45,035 nt of DNA, taken from positions 1 to 45,035 of the forward strand of contig JALWAP010000026.1 in NCBI GenBank assembly GCA_027016315.1. The letters run 5' to 3'. Source of the DNA: Anaerolineae bacterium (lineage in GTDB: Bacteria > Chloroflexota > Anaerolineae > S016-19). Below, piece by piece: positions 18,608 through 27,739 of this stretch (the stretch's first letter is position 1; each line of letters begins with the position of its first letter). The position numbers and the translations under genes were made by a program. The notes under the pieces are model-generated. The model ran no database searches and was not told where the DNA came from. It saw only the letters and a list, made by a program, of their open reading frames with translations.

Positions 18608-19419
18608 CCTTCCAGCAGCTTCTTGACGCTCGAAAGCGCCCTGGATGCTATCTCCTCGGCATGGAGACCACGATACTTGCTCCCGTTTACCTCGACGCTG
18701 TAGGCTCCGTCGAACCCTATGGACTCCAGGGCATCGACGATGCTCCGAAGATCTACTACGCCTTCACCCGGCAGAAGCTTGTCTGATTCGTCTGCGGCAT
18801 TGGGTGGTGCATCTGCCACCTGAACGAACGCTATCTCGTCGGGAGACATCTCTTTGATCTCTTCGATTGAACCCCCGCCAAGGTGGAAGTGGAACGTATC
18901 CAGCACTATGCCGATCTTTCCCGGGGCTACTTCGTCGATCAGCTTTCTCGCTTCGGTCAGGGTGGAGACCGGAGAGTCCGGGTATCCGGTGAACTCGAAC
19001 GCGAGACTTACCTGCCCGAACAGAGGAGCGATGCTGTGGTAGAGGGAAAGCAGGTCCTTGAGCTTCGCTCTGGATTCGGCTTTTGAAGGCGCTTTGGCGG
19101 GCGGCTTGCCGACAGAGGCCGCGATCCACTTTGCCCCCAGTTTTGCAGCGGAAGAAGCCATCGCATAGCATTGGGATTCGAGGGCAGCTTCGCCTTCCCT
19201 GTCCTGAAAAGGGATGTCGTCGAGCAGGCTGATGGCGTGTGCGGTAACGCCGGATTTCTTCAGGAGCTTGGAAAGGAAAGTGAGGCTGCCGCCTTTCAGC
19301 GCTATCACGAGTTTCTCGTCCCTCAGCTCCACGAAATCGAACCCGGTTTCTCCTGCAATCTTTATGTCGGTCGCGAGGCCGGTATCGGGCAAAGTAACGC
19401 TGCTGATCCCTACGATCAC
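18604..19419 (-). CDS. Sugar phosphate isomerase/epimerase-like TIM barrel (AP_endonuc_2 family)
   Basis: GFDFVELRDEK, LAFEFTGYPDSPVSTLTEARKLIDEVAPGKIGIVLDTFHFHLGG, LPGEGVVDLRSIVDALESIGFDGAYSVEV. Confidence 0.85.
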   Translation of the reverse strand: MIVGISSVTLPDTGLATDIKIAGETGFDFVELRDEKLVIALKGGSLTFLSKLLKKSGVTAHAISLLDDIPFQDREGEAALESQCYAMASSAAKLGAKWIAASVGKPPAKAPSKAESRAKLKDLLSLYHSIAPLFGQVSLAFEFTGYPDSPVSTLTEARKLIDEVAPGKIGIVLDTFHFHLGGGSIEEIKEMSPDEIAFVQVADAPPNAADESDKLLPGEGVVDLRSIVDALESIGFDGAYSVEVNGSKYRGLHAEEIASRALSSVKKLLEG

Positions 19420-19840
19420 CTGCTACCTCCTCTTCAGAGTTTAGATTGCCCTGGTTTGGGCGGTAGTCCGTTTGACATTCTCCCAGTTTTTGGCTGTTTT
19501 AGCAAGGTTTCCCTTCTGGCCTTTGGACACGGGTTCGGGCATGTCGTAGGCTGTAGGGGGCGGCATCCCGAACTCTATGCCAAGGGAAAGTTCGGTGCGT
19601 CTCGAGTGGTGTAAAGTTGCTTGGAGGCTGCGGATTCACTCAGGGGTAGGGGTATCGGGATCGACCGGATAGCGCGCTTCAAGCCTCGAGGGTGTTTGGG
19701 TTCGTCTCTATCTTCGTAGTGTTCATGCAGTTTTGGGAAGCTCGGTAGGAATAAGCCCCTTGTGGAATATATGTGGAGCTATGTTCCTAACAGAGTACGC
19801 GATTATAGAGCGTTACAGTACGTCGTTGAGAGGTTCTTCT

Positions 19841-19869
19841 TTGCCATTGGTGGGGGCGTGTGCTAAAAT
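19841..19869 (+). promoter_or_regulatory. Candidate sigma70 promoter upstream of the large glycosidase-like gene
   Basis: TTGCCA (19841-19846), 17-nt spacer, TAAAAT (19864-19869). Confidence 0.45.
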
Positions 19870-20039
19870 CCTCTGCAGTTTTGGTGGAGAACATGGGAAT
19901 AGTCGCTTTTGGATCGTGCACCAAGAGAAGAACACTATCGTTTGTTCGAAAATCCTCCCGAAGCCTTCGGGAAATTTCCCCGCGTCGATGATCTTCAGGA
20001 AACGCGGGAATTTTACGTCTTGGAGGAGTATCGATAGCA

Positions 20040-23000
20040 ATGGAAAGTGAAAATAGCCGGTTCCTGGAGAGGTTCACCGATTGGTTGGAGAAGAAGGGCG
20101 GTTCCAAGTTCCTTGGGGTGCTGATTCCTGTTTTGTTGATAATCAGTCTGCTCCTTCCCCCCATTTCCCTTGGGGCGAGGGTCGTTTCTGCCGGGTACAG
20201 AAGCATTCCAGCCAAGTCCGGCGGCGGAGTCGCGGACCCCGACGGCACGCAGATTACGTTCCCTGCAGAGGGCCTGAGCGGGAATATCCGCGCCAAGCTT
20301 TCTTCCATCCCACGGGAGGTTTTCCTGAAACGGGAGGATGATAAGGATCTGCGCAAGGCTGCTTCCTCGATCCCTGACACAATTGTGATGAAGAGCCCCC
20401 TGTATCGGCTTTCCATCAAGGGCCCTGCTCCGAAGAAGATCGTGATCTCCGTGCCGATTCCAAACAACTCGGAGCCTTTCGAAACCTTGGACCTGTACGC
20501 GTGGAACGGATCCAAATGGCTTTGGATGCCGAGTAAGCTAATTAAGGAAGACGAGGTTCTCGAATCGCACCTCGGTGCGCCCGTTGAGTACTTCGCCGTA
20601 TTTCAGACGAAACGCCAGCCGCAGATGGCAGGCTTGTTCTGGGGCTCGAAAAGCGGGGTCCCTGCAAAGGGGGCTTCTGTGTTGAGTTACGTCTTCCCTC
20701 TCAGCTACTCCCTTAAAGACGATCAGGGCGACTTGAAGACCGACTTTTCGCCGGACGAGCTTTCCAAAGCTGAGAATGCGTCTTACACCGTCGTTCCGGT
20801 CGTCAGAAACTGGCAGGCCGGCAAGGAAGGTGGGGTGGCGCTGGTTCGAACCGATTTGGTAGATAACACCTTGAAGTCGGAGAAAGCCAGCAAGCAACTG
20901 ATTGGCAACATCGTCGATCTCACGGTGGGTGGTCTGTATCCGGGCGTGGTGCTGGATTTCCGGAATGTCGATGTTAACCTGAGGGGGGAGTTCTCCGCTT
21001 TCGTGAAGTCCCTGGCGGAGGCACTCCACGCCAAGAACAAGCAACTTGCCGTCCGCGTCGATACGCCCAGGCAAATCGCCGAGGACAGGTTCGAGACGGG
21101 TGCGTATGATTGGACGGTGATAGGCGAGGCGGCTGATACGGTCATAGTAGATGCTCCGGTCGATCCTACGGCGTACAAACCGGATGGTCACATGGATCAG
21201 CTTGCTATCTGGAGCGTGGGGCACGTCCAGCGACAGAAATTGCATTTCGTCTTGCCTGGTCGGAGTGTGGAAAGGGCTGGAAACTATTACCTGCTCCTTC
21301 CGTACGAAAAAGCAGTGCTTCCCTTGCTCGGCAAGGTCAAGGTCGAGGGAGACGAAAAGCCGGGGGCACAGGTGACGGTTTCCATGCAGTCTGACCGGAT
21401 CGTCTCTCCGCTTCAACTTGATTCCACTCTGCACCAGAAGTGGTTTGCATACAAGGACAACAGCGGTAACGAGCGCATAGTGTGGCTGGAAGATGCCGAA
21501 AGCCTTCAGTACAAGCTTTCGTTGATCAGCCGCTACAACATCAACGGCATCGATCTCGATAACCTTCCTGGCGGTTCTGGTTCCGATATCCCTGTGTGGA
21601 GCCTTCTGGAAGCTTTCGTCAAGGATAAGCTCGACAAGTTTGCGGTGTCCGAGCCTGTGGAGGTTGTGTTCAAGGTAAAGGACGGGGACAAAGTCGTGGC
21701 GACTGCGAAGGCCAACATTCAGAACCCTAAGGCCACGCTCAAGCTCCCGGACAAGGTGGAAAATGGGTTGAGCGTGGAGGCATCGGTGGCTGTGGGCGAT
21801 GCAGTCGTGAGCGCTCCGGTCTCGGCGAAGCTGGCCGTTGCTGCCTCCCCCGCGCAGGAAAAGCAGAATTCGCCTTCGCCTAATCCTACCCCGTCGCCCA
21901 CGCCGACTCCAGAGGCCTCTTCTTCGCCGGTCTTGACCACGGAAGACCCGATCAACCTCCGATCCGGTCCTGGGACTGCGTATCCCGTCAAGGGGAAGAG
22001 CAAGCCTGGGAAGGAGTACAAAATCGTCGGCAAGAACAAAGATGGCACGTGGTGGCAGATCGAAGTTGATGGGCAGAAGCTTTGGATATCTGCCAAATAC
22101 AGCAAAGCCACCGGCGATCTGACCCAAGTAGCAGTGGTCAAGAACATTCCGAAGCCTCCGGCCCGACCGGTTACCGCTCCGGTGTCCCATGCTGCTGCAG
22201 GCTTCTTCGACTATGGGATTCAGGCCCATATGGTGGACAACAACCAGGCCCCCAGGGTAATGGCGGCGATCAACGACCTGGGATTCCACTGGGTCAAGCA
22301 GCAGGTCGAATGGAAGCGATTCGAGCCGAGCAAAGGCAACTATCAGTGGGGCCCGCTTGATTACATCGTCAATGTGGCACAGCAACACGGCGTGAAGGTG
22401 ATGTTCAGCGTGGCGAAGGCTCCTCGCTGGGCTCGTCCTGCGAACGCGGACTTCAGCGTGGAAGGGCCTCCTTCCAACCCGAAGGACTTCGGGGATTTCA
22501 TGGGCGCTCTGGCGAAGCGGTATTGCGGGCGTGTTGGCGCCGTGGAGGCGTGGAATGAGCAGAACATCAACTACGAGTGGGGTAACGAGCCTCCTGATCC
22601 AGGAAGGTATGTTCAATTGCTTGCCGCCGCATATCGTGCCGTCAAGGCAGCGTGCCCGCAGATGATCGTGATCAGCGGTGCTCTGACCCCTGCGGGTAAC
22701 GTCACCATAGGAGGACAGTGGCGTGCGGTGGACGATGTCAATTACCTGACCGCCATGTACCAGCATGGTCTCAAGAACTACTGCGACGCCGTGGGTGCCC
22801 ACCCAAGCGGCTTCAACGTGGCTCCGTGGGTCCACGGTGGAGCGGAGGCGTGCCAGTTCATCACTCAGCGGCACGCCAGGTTCCGCGGACCGTGCAATTC
22901 GCCGCACCATTCCTGGAGCTTCAGGAGCACCATGGAAATGTACAGGAACGTGATGGTTCGGTTCGGCGATGCGAACAAGCGGATATGGCCTACAGAGTTT

Positions 23001-23252
23001 GGCTGGGCGTCCAGTGATACCCCGGCTCCTGGGTACGAATACGCCGCAGACAATTCGAGGCAGGATCAGGCGGAATGGACTGTCAAGGCGTACCAGATGA
23101 TGAAAGCCTGGGGCTGGGTAGGTGTGGCGTTCCTCTGGAACCTGAACTTTGCTGTTGTCGCTCCTGGTTCTGAGATGGCGCAATGGGGAATCGTGGATCC
23201 GGCATGGAATCCGTATCCGGTGTACCTGGCTCTCAAGAGCATGCCTAAATAA
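20040..23252 (+). CDS. Large multidomain surface protein: N-terminal TM, ZU5-like region, GH18-like TIM-barrel region, P/T/S linker, SH3b domain, C-terminal GH5/GH39-clan-like glycosidase domain
   Basis: [30 protein letters not shown] and [13 protein letters not shown] (GH18-like); [18 protein letters not shown] linker; [40 protein letters not shown] (SH3b); [11 protein letters not shown]...[20 protein letters not shown]...VEAWNEQN...WPTEFGW. Confidence 0.85.
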   Translation: MESENSRFLERFTDWLEKKGGSKFLGVLIPVLLIISLLLPPISLGARVVSAGYRSIPAKSGGGVADPDGTQITFPAEGLSGNIRAKLSSIPREVFLKREDDKDLRKAASSIPDTIVMKSPLYRLSIKGPAPKKIVISVPIPNNSEPFETLDLYAWNGSKWLWMPSKLIKEDEVLESHLGAPVEYFAVFQTKRQPQMAGLFWGSKSGVPAKGASVLSYVFPLSYSLKDDQGDLKTDFSPDELSKAENASYTVVPVVRNWQAGKEGGVALVRTDLVDNTLKSEKASKQLIGNIVDLTVGGLYPGVVLDFRNVDVNLRGEFSAFVKSLAEALHAKNKQLAVRVDTPRQIAEDRFETGAYDWTVIGEAADTVIVDAPVDPTAYKPDGHMDQLAIWSVGHVQRQKLHFVLPGRSVERAGNYYLLLPYEKAVLPLLGKVKVEGDEKPGAQVTVSMQSDRIVSPLQLDSTLHQKWFAYKDNSGNERIVWLEDAESLQYKLSLISRYNINGIDLDNLPGGSGSDIPVWSLLEAFVKDKLDKFAVSEPVEVVFKVKDGDKVVATAKANIQNPKATLKLPDKVENGLSVEASVAVGDAVVSAPVSAKLAVAASPAQEKQNSPSPNPTPSPTPTPEASSSPVLTTEDPINLRSGPGTAYPVKGKSKPGKEYKIVGKNKDGTWWQIEVDGQKLWISAKYSKATGDLTQVAVVKNIPKPPARPVTAPVSHAAAGFFDYGIQAHMVDNNQAPRVMAAINDLGFHWVKQQVEWKRFEPSKGNYQWGPLDYIVNVAQQHGVKVMFSVAKAPRWARPANADFSVEGPPSNPKDFGDFMGALAKRYCGRVGAVEAWNEQNINYEWGNEPPDPGRYVQLLAAAYRAVKAACPQMIVISGALTPAGNVTIGGQWRAVDDVNYLTAMYQHGLKNYCDAVGAHPSGFNVAPWVHGGAEACQFITQRHARFRGPCNSPHHSWSFRSTMEMYRNVMVRFGDANKRIWPTEFGWASSDTPAPGYEYAADNSRQDQAEWTVKAYQMMKAWGWVGVAFLWNLNFAVVAPGSEMAQWGIVDPAWNPYPVYLALKSMPK

Positions 23253-23317
23253 CCAGGAGCTTTCTGCAGGCGCGGAAAGGTGGGTTCTTTTCGCGCTTGC
23301 TTTTTGGAGAGGGAAAG

Positions 23318-24730
23318 ATGAAAAACGTCAAAGCAATGTCTCTGGCAGTCGTGCTGGCAATCTTGGTGAGTTCGTGCACTTTTCCTGCAGGAATCACTCC
23401 CAGGTCCGCGAGCCCTACGGCAAGCGCGACCCCTACCCGCACTGTGACTGTGGTACCATCTCCAACTATGAGGCCTGCTACAGCGACTTTCACGTCGGAG
23501 CCGTCGGCCACTCCGTCGCCAACGCCTGCGCCCACCGATACGGCGACTCCCTCGCCGTCTCCGTCGGCCACCAGCACGAACACCCCAGTGCCTCCGTCGC
23601 CAACGCCGAAGCCTACCGCGGTACCGCCCACGCCCACAACAGTTCCGGCGGGAAATCCTGGAATCCCGTTTGGGGATGTGATGACTTCTCCGGACTATGG
23701 GGTACAGGCGTTTCTGTGGTGGCGTCCTGGCATAGCGGATAGGGACCTGGGGTTGATCAAGGACGCTGGTTTCCGATGGGTCAAACAATGGTTTGCCTGG
23801 AAGGACATAGAGATTGCTCCGGGGAAATATGATTGGTCGCACGCCGATAGGATAGTCAAGCAGGCACACGACGAATTCCAGTTGAAGATTCTGGCGCGCA
23901 CCGATAGAGCTCCGGCGTGGGCTGGCGAGCCTCCCGATGACGCCCAGGCCTATGCCAATTTCCTTCATGCCCTGGCGTCCAGATATCGGGGGAGGATTCA
24001 GGCATATCAGGTGTGGAACGAGCCAAACCTCGCCAGGGAGTGGGGAGGAAAGAGGCCCGACCCTGTTGGTTATGCCAGGATGTTGAGGCTTGCGTATCAG
24101 GCCATCAAGAGCGCCGATCCTAATGCTATTGTGATTAGCGCGGGGATGTCTCCCACTGGCACCAACGATCAGACTGCCATGCCCGATGACCTTTACATCG
24201 AGAAGCTCTACCAGGCTATGGGGAACAACAGCGACGGGTACTTTGATATGCTGGGGGTTCACGCAGCGGGCTACAAGGCTCCGCCTGAGCTCGATCCGGC
24301 GGAGGCGAAAGCCAACAAAGCGCTCTATGGCGGCGAGCGGTTCTTCTGCTTCAGACACGTGGAGGACATTCGTAAGATAATGGTAGCCCATGGAGACGCC
24401 GGAAAGCGAATTGCAATCTTGGAGTTCGGCTGGACCAGCGATAAAGTGCATCCTTCCTACAGCTGGCATGCGGTATCGGAACAACAGAAAGCCGATTACA
24501 TCGTCCGGGCGTTCAAGTGGGCGAAAGAGCATTGGACTCCCTGGATCGCGGTAATGACGTTGATATACATGCCGGATTCCGACTGGACCGAGCAAGATGA
24601 GCAGTACTGGTGGTCTATCACAAGGCCGATGAAGATCAACGAATGGAAACCACTTCCGGCTTACATTGAAGTGTGTGAGTACCTGAATTCCTTGAAAGGA
24701 CAGAGATGTCCTAAGGCTCCAAAGGGCTAA
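23318..24730 (+). CDS. Lipoprotein glycosidase-like protein, paralogous to the C-terminal domain of the preceding gene
   Basis: Lipobox [10 protein letters not shown]; long S/T/P linker; [12 protein letters not shown]...[26 protein letters not shown]...[15 protein letters not shown]...[11 protein letters not shown]. Confidence 0.87.
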   Translation: MKNVKAMSLAVVLAILVSSCTFPAGITPRSASPTASATPTRTVTVVPSPTMRPATATFTSEPSATPSPTPAPTDTATPSPSPSATSTNTPVPPSPTPKPTAVPPTPTTVPAGNPGIPFGDVMTSPDYGVQAFLWWRPGIADRDLGLIKDAGFRWVKQWFAWKDIEIAPGKYDWSHADRIVKQAHDEFQLKILARTDRAPAWAGEPPDDAQAYANFLHALASRYRGRIQAYQVWNEPNLAREWGGKRPDPVGYARMLRLAYQAIKSADPNAIVISAGMSPTGTNDQTAMPDDLYIEKLYQAMGNNSDGYFDMLGVHAAGYKAPPELDPAEAKANKALYGGERFFCFRHVEDIRKIMVAHGDAGKRIAILEFGWTSDKVHPSYSWHAVSEQQKADYIVRAFKWAKEHWTPWIAVMTLIYMPDSDWTEQDEQYWWSITRPMKINEWKPLPAYIEVCEYLNSLKGQRCPKAPKG

Positions 24731-24746
24731 TGGTTGGGTTTCGGAC

Positions 24747-24775
24747 GGGGGACGGTGGCGGTATTGTCCCCCGTT
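24747..24775 (+). terminator. Stem-loop after the glycosidase gene
   Basis: GGGGGAC-ggtggcggtatt-GTCCCCC; no strong U-tract. Confidence 0.45.
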
Positions 24776-24846
24776 GTGGTATACTTTTGAAGAGTTCGAT
24801 CGGACACGTGGATGTGCCTATGAGGTTTGTTTAGACTTTTGTTCTT

Positions 24847-24875
24847 TTGACATGCGGTTGTATTCTCAATATAAT
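24847..24875 (+). promoter_or_regulatory. Perfect-consensus sigma70 promoter for Liv operon 1
   Basis: TTGACA (24847-24852), exactly 17 nt, TATAAT (24870-24875), 190 nt upstream of the binding-protein ATG. Confidence 0.85.
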
Positions 24876-25065
24876 CTCAGCTTAGGTGCCATCGTGGCAC
24901 TTCTCTGACCTTCGTTGTGCTGACATCGTTTTTGGGTATGGAGGTTTTCTTTAACAGAAATCAAGGATTTGAGGGGGTGATATACCTTGTGTGAAAACCT
25001 TGGGGGTGGGTACCCCGAACCGGAAAACCTCGGATCACAAAATCTTTTGAGGAGGAGGAAGGCGT

Positions 25066-27669
25066 ATGAAGTCCAAGAAGCTGGTTTTTCTGATGAGTGT
25101 CCTTGTGATACTCTCCATGGTTCTGGCTGCATGTGGGCCTAAGGCTACTCCTACGAAGGCTCCTGCGCCGACGGAAGCGCCGGCTGCAACGAAGGCCCCT
25201 GCACCGACGAAGGCTCCGGCGGCTACCAAGGCTCCTGAGCCGACCAAAGCCCCGGTTGCTAAGTTCAAGTGCACCGACAAGCTCGGCTGTGTGGATGTAG
25301 GGCCGGGCGATCCGATCAAGATTGCCATCATGGCTGTGCTCTCCGGCCCGAATGCCTCGCTCGGTGAGGACACGGTGCATGGCGTCGAGATCGCGGTGGA
25401 CGATGTCGGTGGCAAGATTCTCGGCCATCCCATCGAGCTGGACAAAGAGGACTCCCAGTGTTCGCCTGAAGGTGGTCAGGCAGCGGCGCAGAAAGTGGCG
25501 GCTGACAAGAGCATCGTGGGTGTGATTGGGACGAACTGCTCCAGTGCAGCGAAGGTGGCAGCTCCGATCATCTCCGATGCGGGGATGGTGATGATCTCCC
25601 CGTCGAACACAGCTCCTTACCTGACCGATCCAAAGACCCATGTTCCTGGGTACTTGAGGACAGCGCACAACGACCTGTTCCAGGGCTCGCTGGCTGCTGA
25701 GTTTGCGTACAAGGTGCTTGGCAAGAGGAAAGCGGCCACTATCCATGACGGGAGTGTGTACGCGGAGCAGTTGGCGAACGTGTTTGCGGACACGTTCAAG
25801 AAGCTTGGTGGGAAGGTAGTGGCGCAGGAAGCAGTGAACGTAGGGGATACGGACATGAGGCCGGTGCTGACGAGGATAGCGGCGCAGCATCCGGACTTCA
25901 TCTACTATCCGATCTTTGTGGCTGAGGGTGGGTTCATCACCCGGCAGGCGAAGGAAGTAGAGGGGCTGCAGAACGTAGCGCTGATGACGGCAGATGGGTG
26001 CTTCAGTGCGGACTTTGGTAAGGCGGCTGGAGATGCGGCTCTTGGGATGTATCAGAGTGGGCCGTATGTGACTGGTAAAGCCTACCAGGAGTTCTTGAAG
26101 AAGCACAAGGCCAAGTACGGGACGAACCCGCCGAGTGGCTTCCATGCCCATGCGTACGATGCCACCATGCTGCTCATCAATGCCATCAAGAAAGTGGCTG
26201 TCGTCGAGAAAGACGGTACGGTTCACATCCCGCGCCAGGCTTTGCGTGATGCGTTGTTCCACACCAAGGATTACCATGGTCTGACCGGTACGCTTTCGTG
26301 CAACCAGTACGGCGACTGCGCTACCGGTGAGGCGCTGGCAATCTTCCAGGTGACCCAGAAGACTCTGGACACCCTGAAGAAGACCGGCGAGTGGCATCCT
26401 GAGGTGGTCTACACCAAGAGCGGTGGCTTCGTTGGCAACAAGCAGGCTGGTGCCAACGTACCGACCGAGCCCAAGAAGGTGTCCAACTACAAGTGCACCG
26501 ACAAGCTCGGCTGTGTGGAAGTCGCCAAGGGTGATCCGATCAAGATCGCCGTCATGGCTGTGCTCTCCGGCCCGAACGCCTCGCTCGGCGAGGACACGGT
26601 GCACGGCGTCGAGATTGCTGTGGACGACCTGGGCGGCAAGATCTTCGGCCATCCCATCGAACTGGACAAAGAGGACTCCCAGTGCTCGCCTGAAGGTGGT
26701 CAGGCAGCGGCGCAGAAAGTGGCGGCTGACAAGAGCATCGTGGGCGTGATTGGGACGAACTGCTCCAGTGCAGCGAAGGTGGCAGCTCCGATCATCTCCG
26801 ATGCGGGGATGGTAATGATCTCCCCGTCGAACACAGCTCCTTACCTGACCGATCCAAAGACCCATGTTCCTGGGTATCTGAGGACAGCGCACAACGACCT
26901 GTTCCAGGGCTCGCTGGCTGCTGAGTTTGCGTACAAGGCGCTTGGCAAGAGGCGTGCTGCGACGATTCACGATGGTAGTGTGTACGCCGAGCAGTTGGCG
27001 AACGTGTTTGCGGACACGTTCAAGAAGCTTGGTGGGAAGGTAGTGGCGCAGGAAGCAGTGAACGTAGGGGATACGGACATGAGGCCGGTGCTGACGAGGA
27101 TAGCGGCGCAGCATCCGGACTTCATCTACTATCCGATCTTTGTGGCTGAGGGTGGGTTCATCACCCGGCAGGCGAAGGAAGTAGAGGGGCTGCAGAACGT
27201 AGCGCTGATGACGGCAGATGGGTGCTTCAGTGCGGACTTTGGTAAGGCGGCTGGAGATGCGGCTCTTGGGATGTATCAGAGTGGGCCGTATGTGACTGGT
27301 AAAGCCTACCAGGAGTTCTTGAAGAAGCACAAGGCCAAGTACGGGACGAACCCGCCGAGTGGTTTCCATGCCCATGCTTACGATGCCACCATGCTCCTCG
27401 CCAACGCTATCAAGAAAGTGGCGGTGGAGGACGGCAAAGGCACCCTCTACATCCCGCGGCAGGCTTTGCGTGATGCGTTGTTCCACACCAAGGATTACCA
27501 TGGTCTGACCGGTACGCTTTCGTGCAACCAGTACGGCGACTGCGCTACCGGTGAGGCGCTGGCAATCTTCAAGGTAACCCAGAAGACTCTGGATACCCTG
27601 AAGAAGACCGGCGAGTGGCATCCTGAGGTGGTCTACACCAAGTCTGGCGGCCTGGTCGGGAAGCCGTAA
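25066..27669 (+). CDS. Branched-chain amino-acid-type ABC transporter substrate-binding lipoprotein with two tandem near-identical Peripla_BP_6-like domains
   Basis: Lipobox LSMVLAACGP, A/P/T/K linker, then two ~408-aa repeats each starting (F/Y)KCTDKLGCV(D/E)V and containing PIKIA(I/V)MAVLSGPNASLGEDTVHGVEIAVDD. First gene of a liv operon. Confidence 0.95.
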   Translation: MKSKKLVFLMSVLVILSMVLAACGPKATPTKAPAPTEAPAATKAPAPTKAPAATKAPEPTKAPVAKFKCTDKLGCVDVGPGDPIKIAIMAVLSGPNASLGEDTVHGVEIAVDDVGGKILGHPIELDKEDSQCSPEGGQAAAQKVAADKSIVGVIGTNCSSAAKVAAPIISDAGMVMISPSNTAPYLTDPKTHVPGYLRTAHNDLFQGSLAAEFAYKVLGKRKAATIHDGSVYAEQLANVFADTFKKLGGKVVAQEAVNVGDTDMRPVLTRIAAQHPDFIYYPIFVAEGGFITRQAKEVEGLQNVALMTADGCFSADFGKAAGDAALGMYQSGPYVTGKAYQEFLKKHKAKYGTNPPSGFHAHAYDATMLLINAIKKVAVVEKDGTVHIPRQALRDALFHTKDYHGLTGTLSCNQYGDCATGEALAIFQVTQKTLDTLKKTGEWHPEVVYTKSGGFVGNKQAGANVPTEPKKVSNYKCTDKLGCVEVAKGDPIKIAVMAVLSGPNASLGEDTVHGVEIAVDDLGGKIFGHPIELDKEDSQCSPEGGQAAAQKVAADKSIVGVIGTNCSSAAKVAAPIISDAGMVMISPSNTAPYLTDPKTHVPGYLRTAHNDLFQGSLAAEFAYKALGKRRAATIHDGSVYAEQLANVFADTFKKLGGKVVAQEAVNVGDTDMRPVLTRIAAQHPDFIYYPIFVAEGGFITRQAKEVEGLQNVALMTADGCFSADFGKAAGDAALGMYQSGPYVTGKAYQEFLKKHKAKYGTNPPSGFHAHAYDATMLLANAIKKVAVEDGKGTLYIPRQALRDALFHTKDYHGLTGTLSCNQYGDCATGEALAIFKVTQKTLDTLKKTGEWHPEVVYTKSGGLVGKP
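25264..26487 (+). repeat. Intragenic direct repeat, unit 1 (1224 bp)
   Basis: Aligned without gaps at a constant 1224-bp offset to 26488-27666; includes a 371-bp identical block (25768-26138). Confidence 0.95.
26488..27666 (+). repeat. Intragenic direct repeat, unit 2
   Basis: See unit 1; identical block at 26992-27362. Confidence 0.95.
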
Positions 27670-27688
27670 ACGTTTGGTAGACGTTTTA

Positions 27689-27716
27689 GAGGGGGGAGTT
27701 CGTAAGACTCCCCCCT
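27689..27716 (+). promoter_or_regulatory. Intercistronic stem-loop between binding protein and permease genes of Liv operon 1
   Basis: AGGGGGGAGT-tcgtaag-ACTCCCCCCT. Confidence 0.7.
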
Positions 27717-27739
27717 ACCTCGATTTCTACGGAGGGGCT

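Noticed and set aside
19733-20050. 105-aa plus-strand ORF upstream of the glycosidase-like gene
   Set aside because: No RBS or motif; spans the promoter and hairpins, so more likely regulatory DNA.
20538-23183. 881-aa minus-strand ORF antisense to the glycosidase-like gene
   Set aside because: Low-complexity Arg/His-rich shadow ORF caused by GC-rich codon usage; no recognisable motif.
23066-24595. 509-aa minus-strand ORF, with Gly/Arg/Ser-rich low complexity
   Set aside because: Complement of the P/T/S linker of the plus-strand lipoprotein; not a credible protein.
24961-27621. 886-aa minus-strand ORF antisense to the double SBP gene
   Set aside because: Antisense shadow ORF; the plus strand has lipobox, RBS, promoter and family motifs. 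Its internal repetition simply mirrors the tandem duplication.
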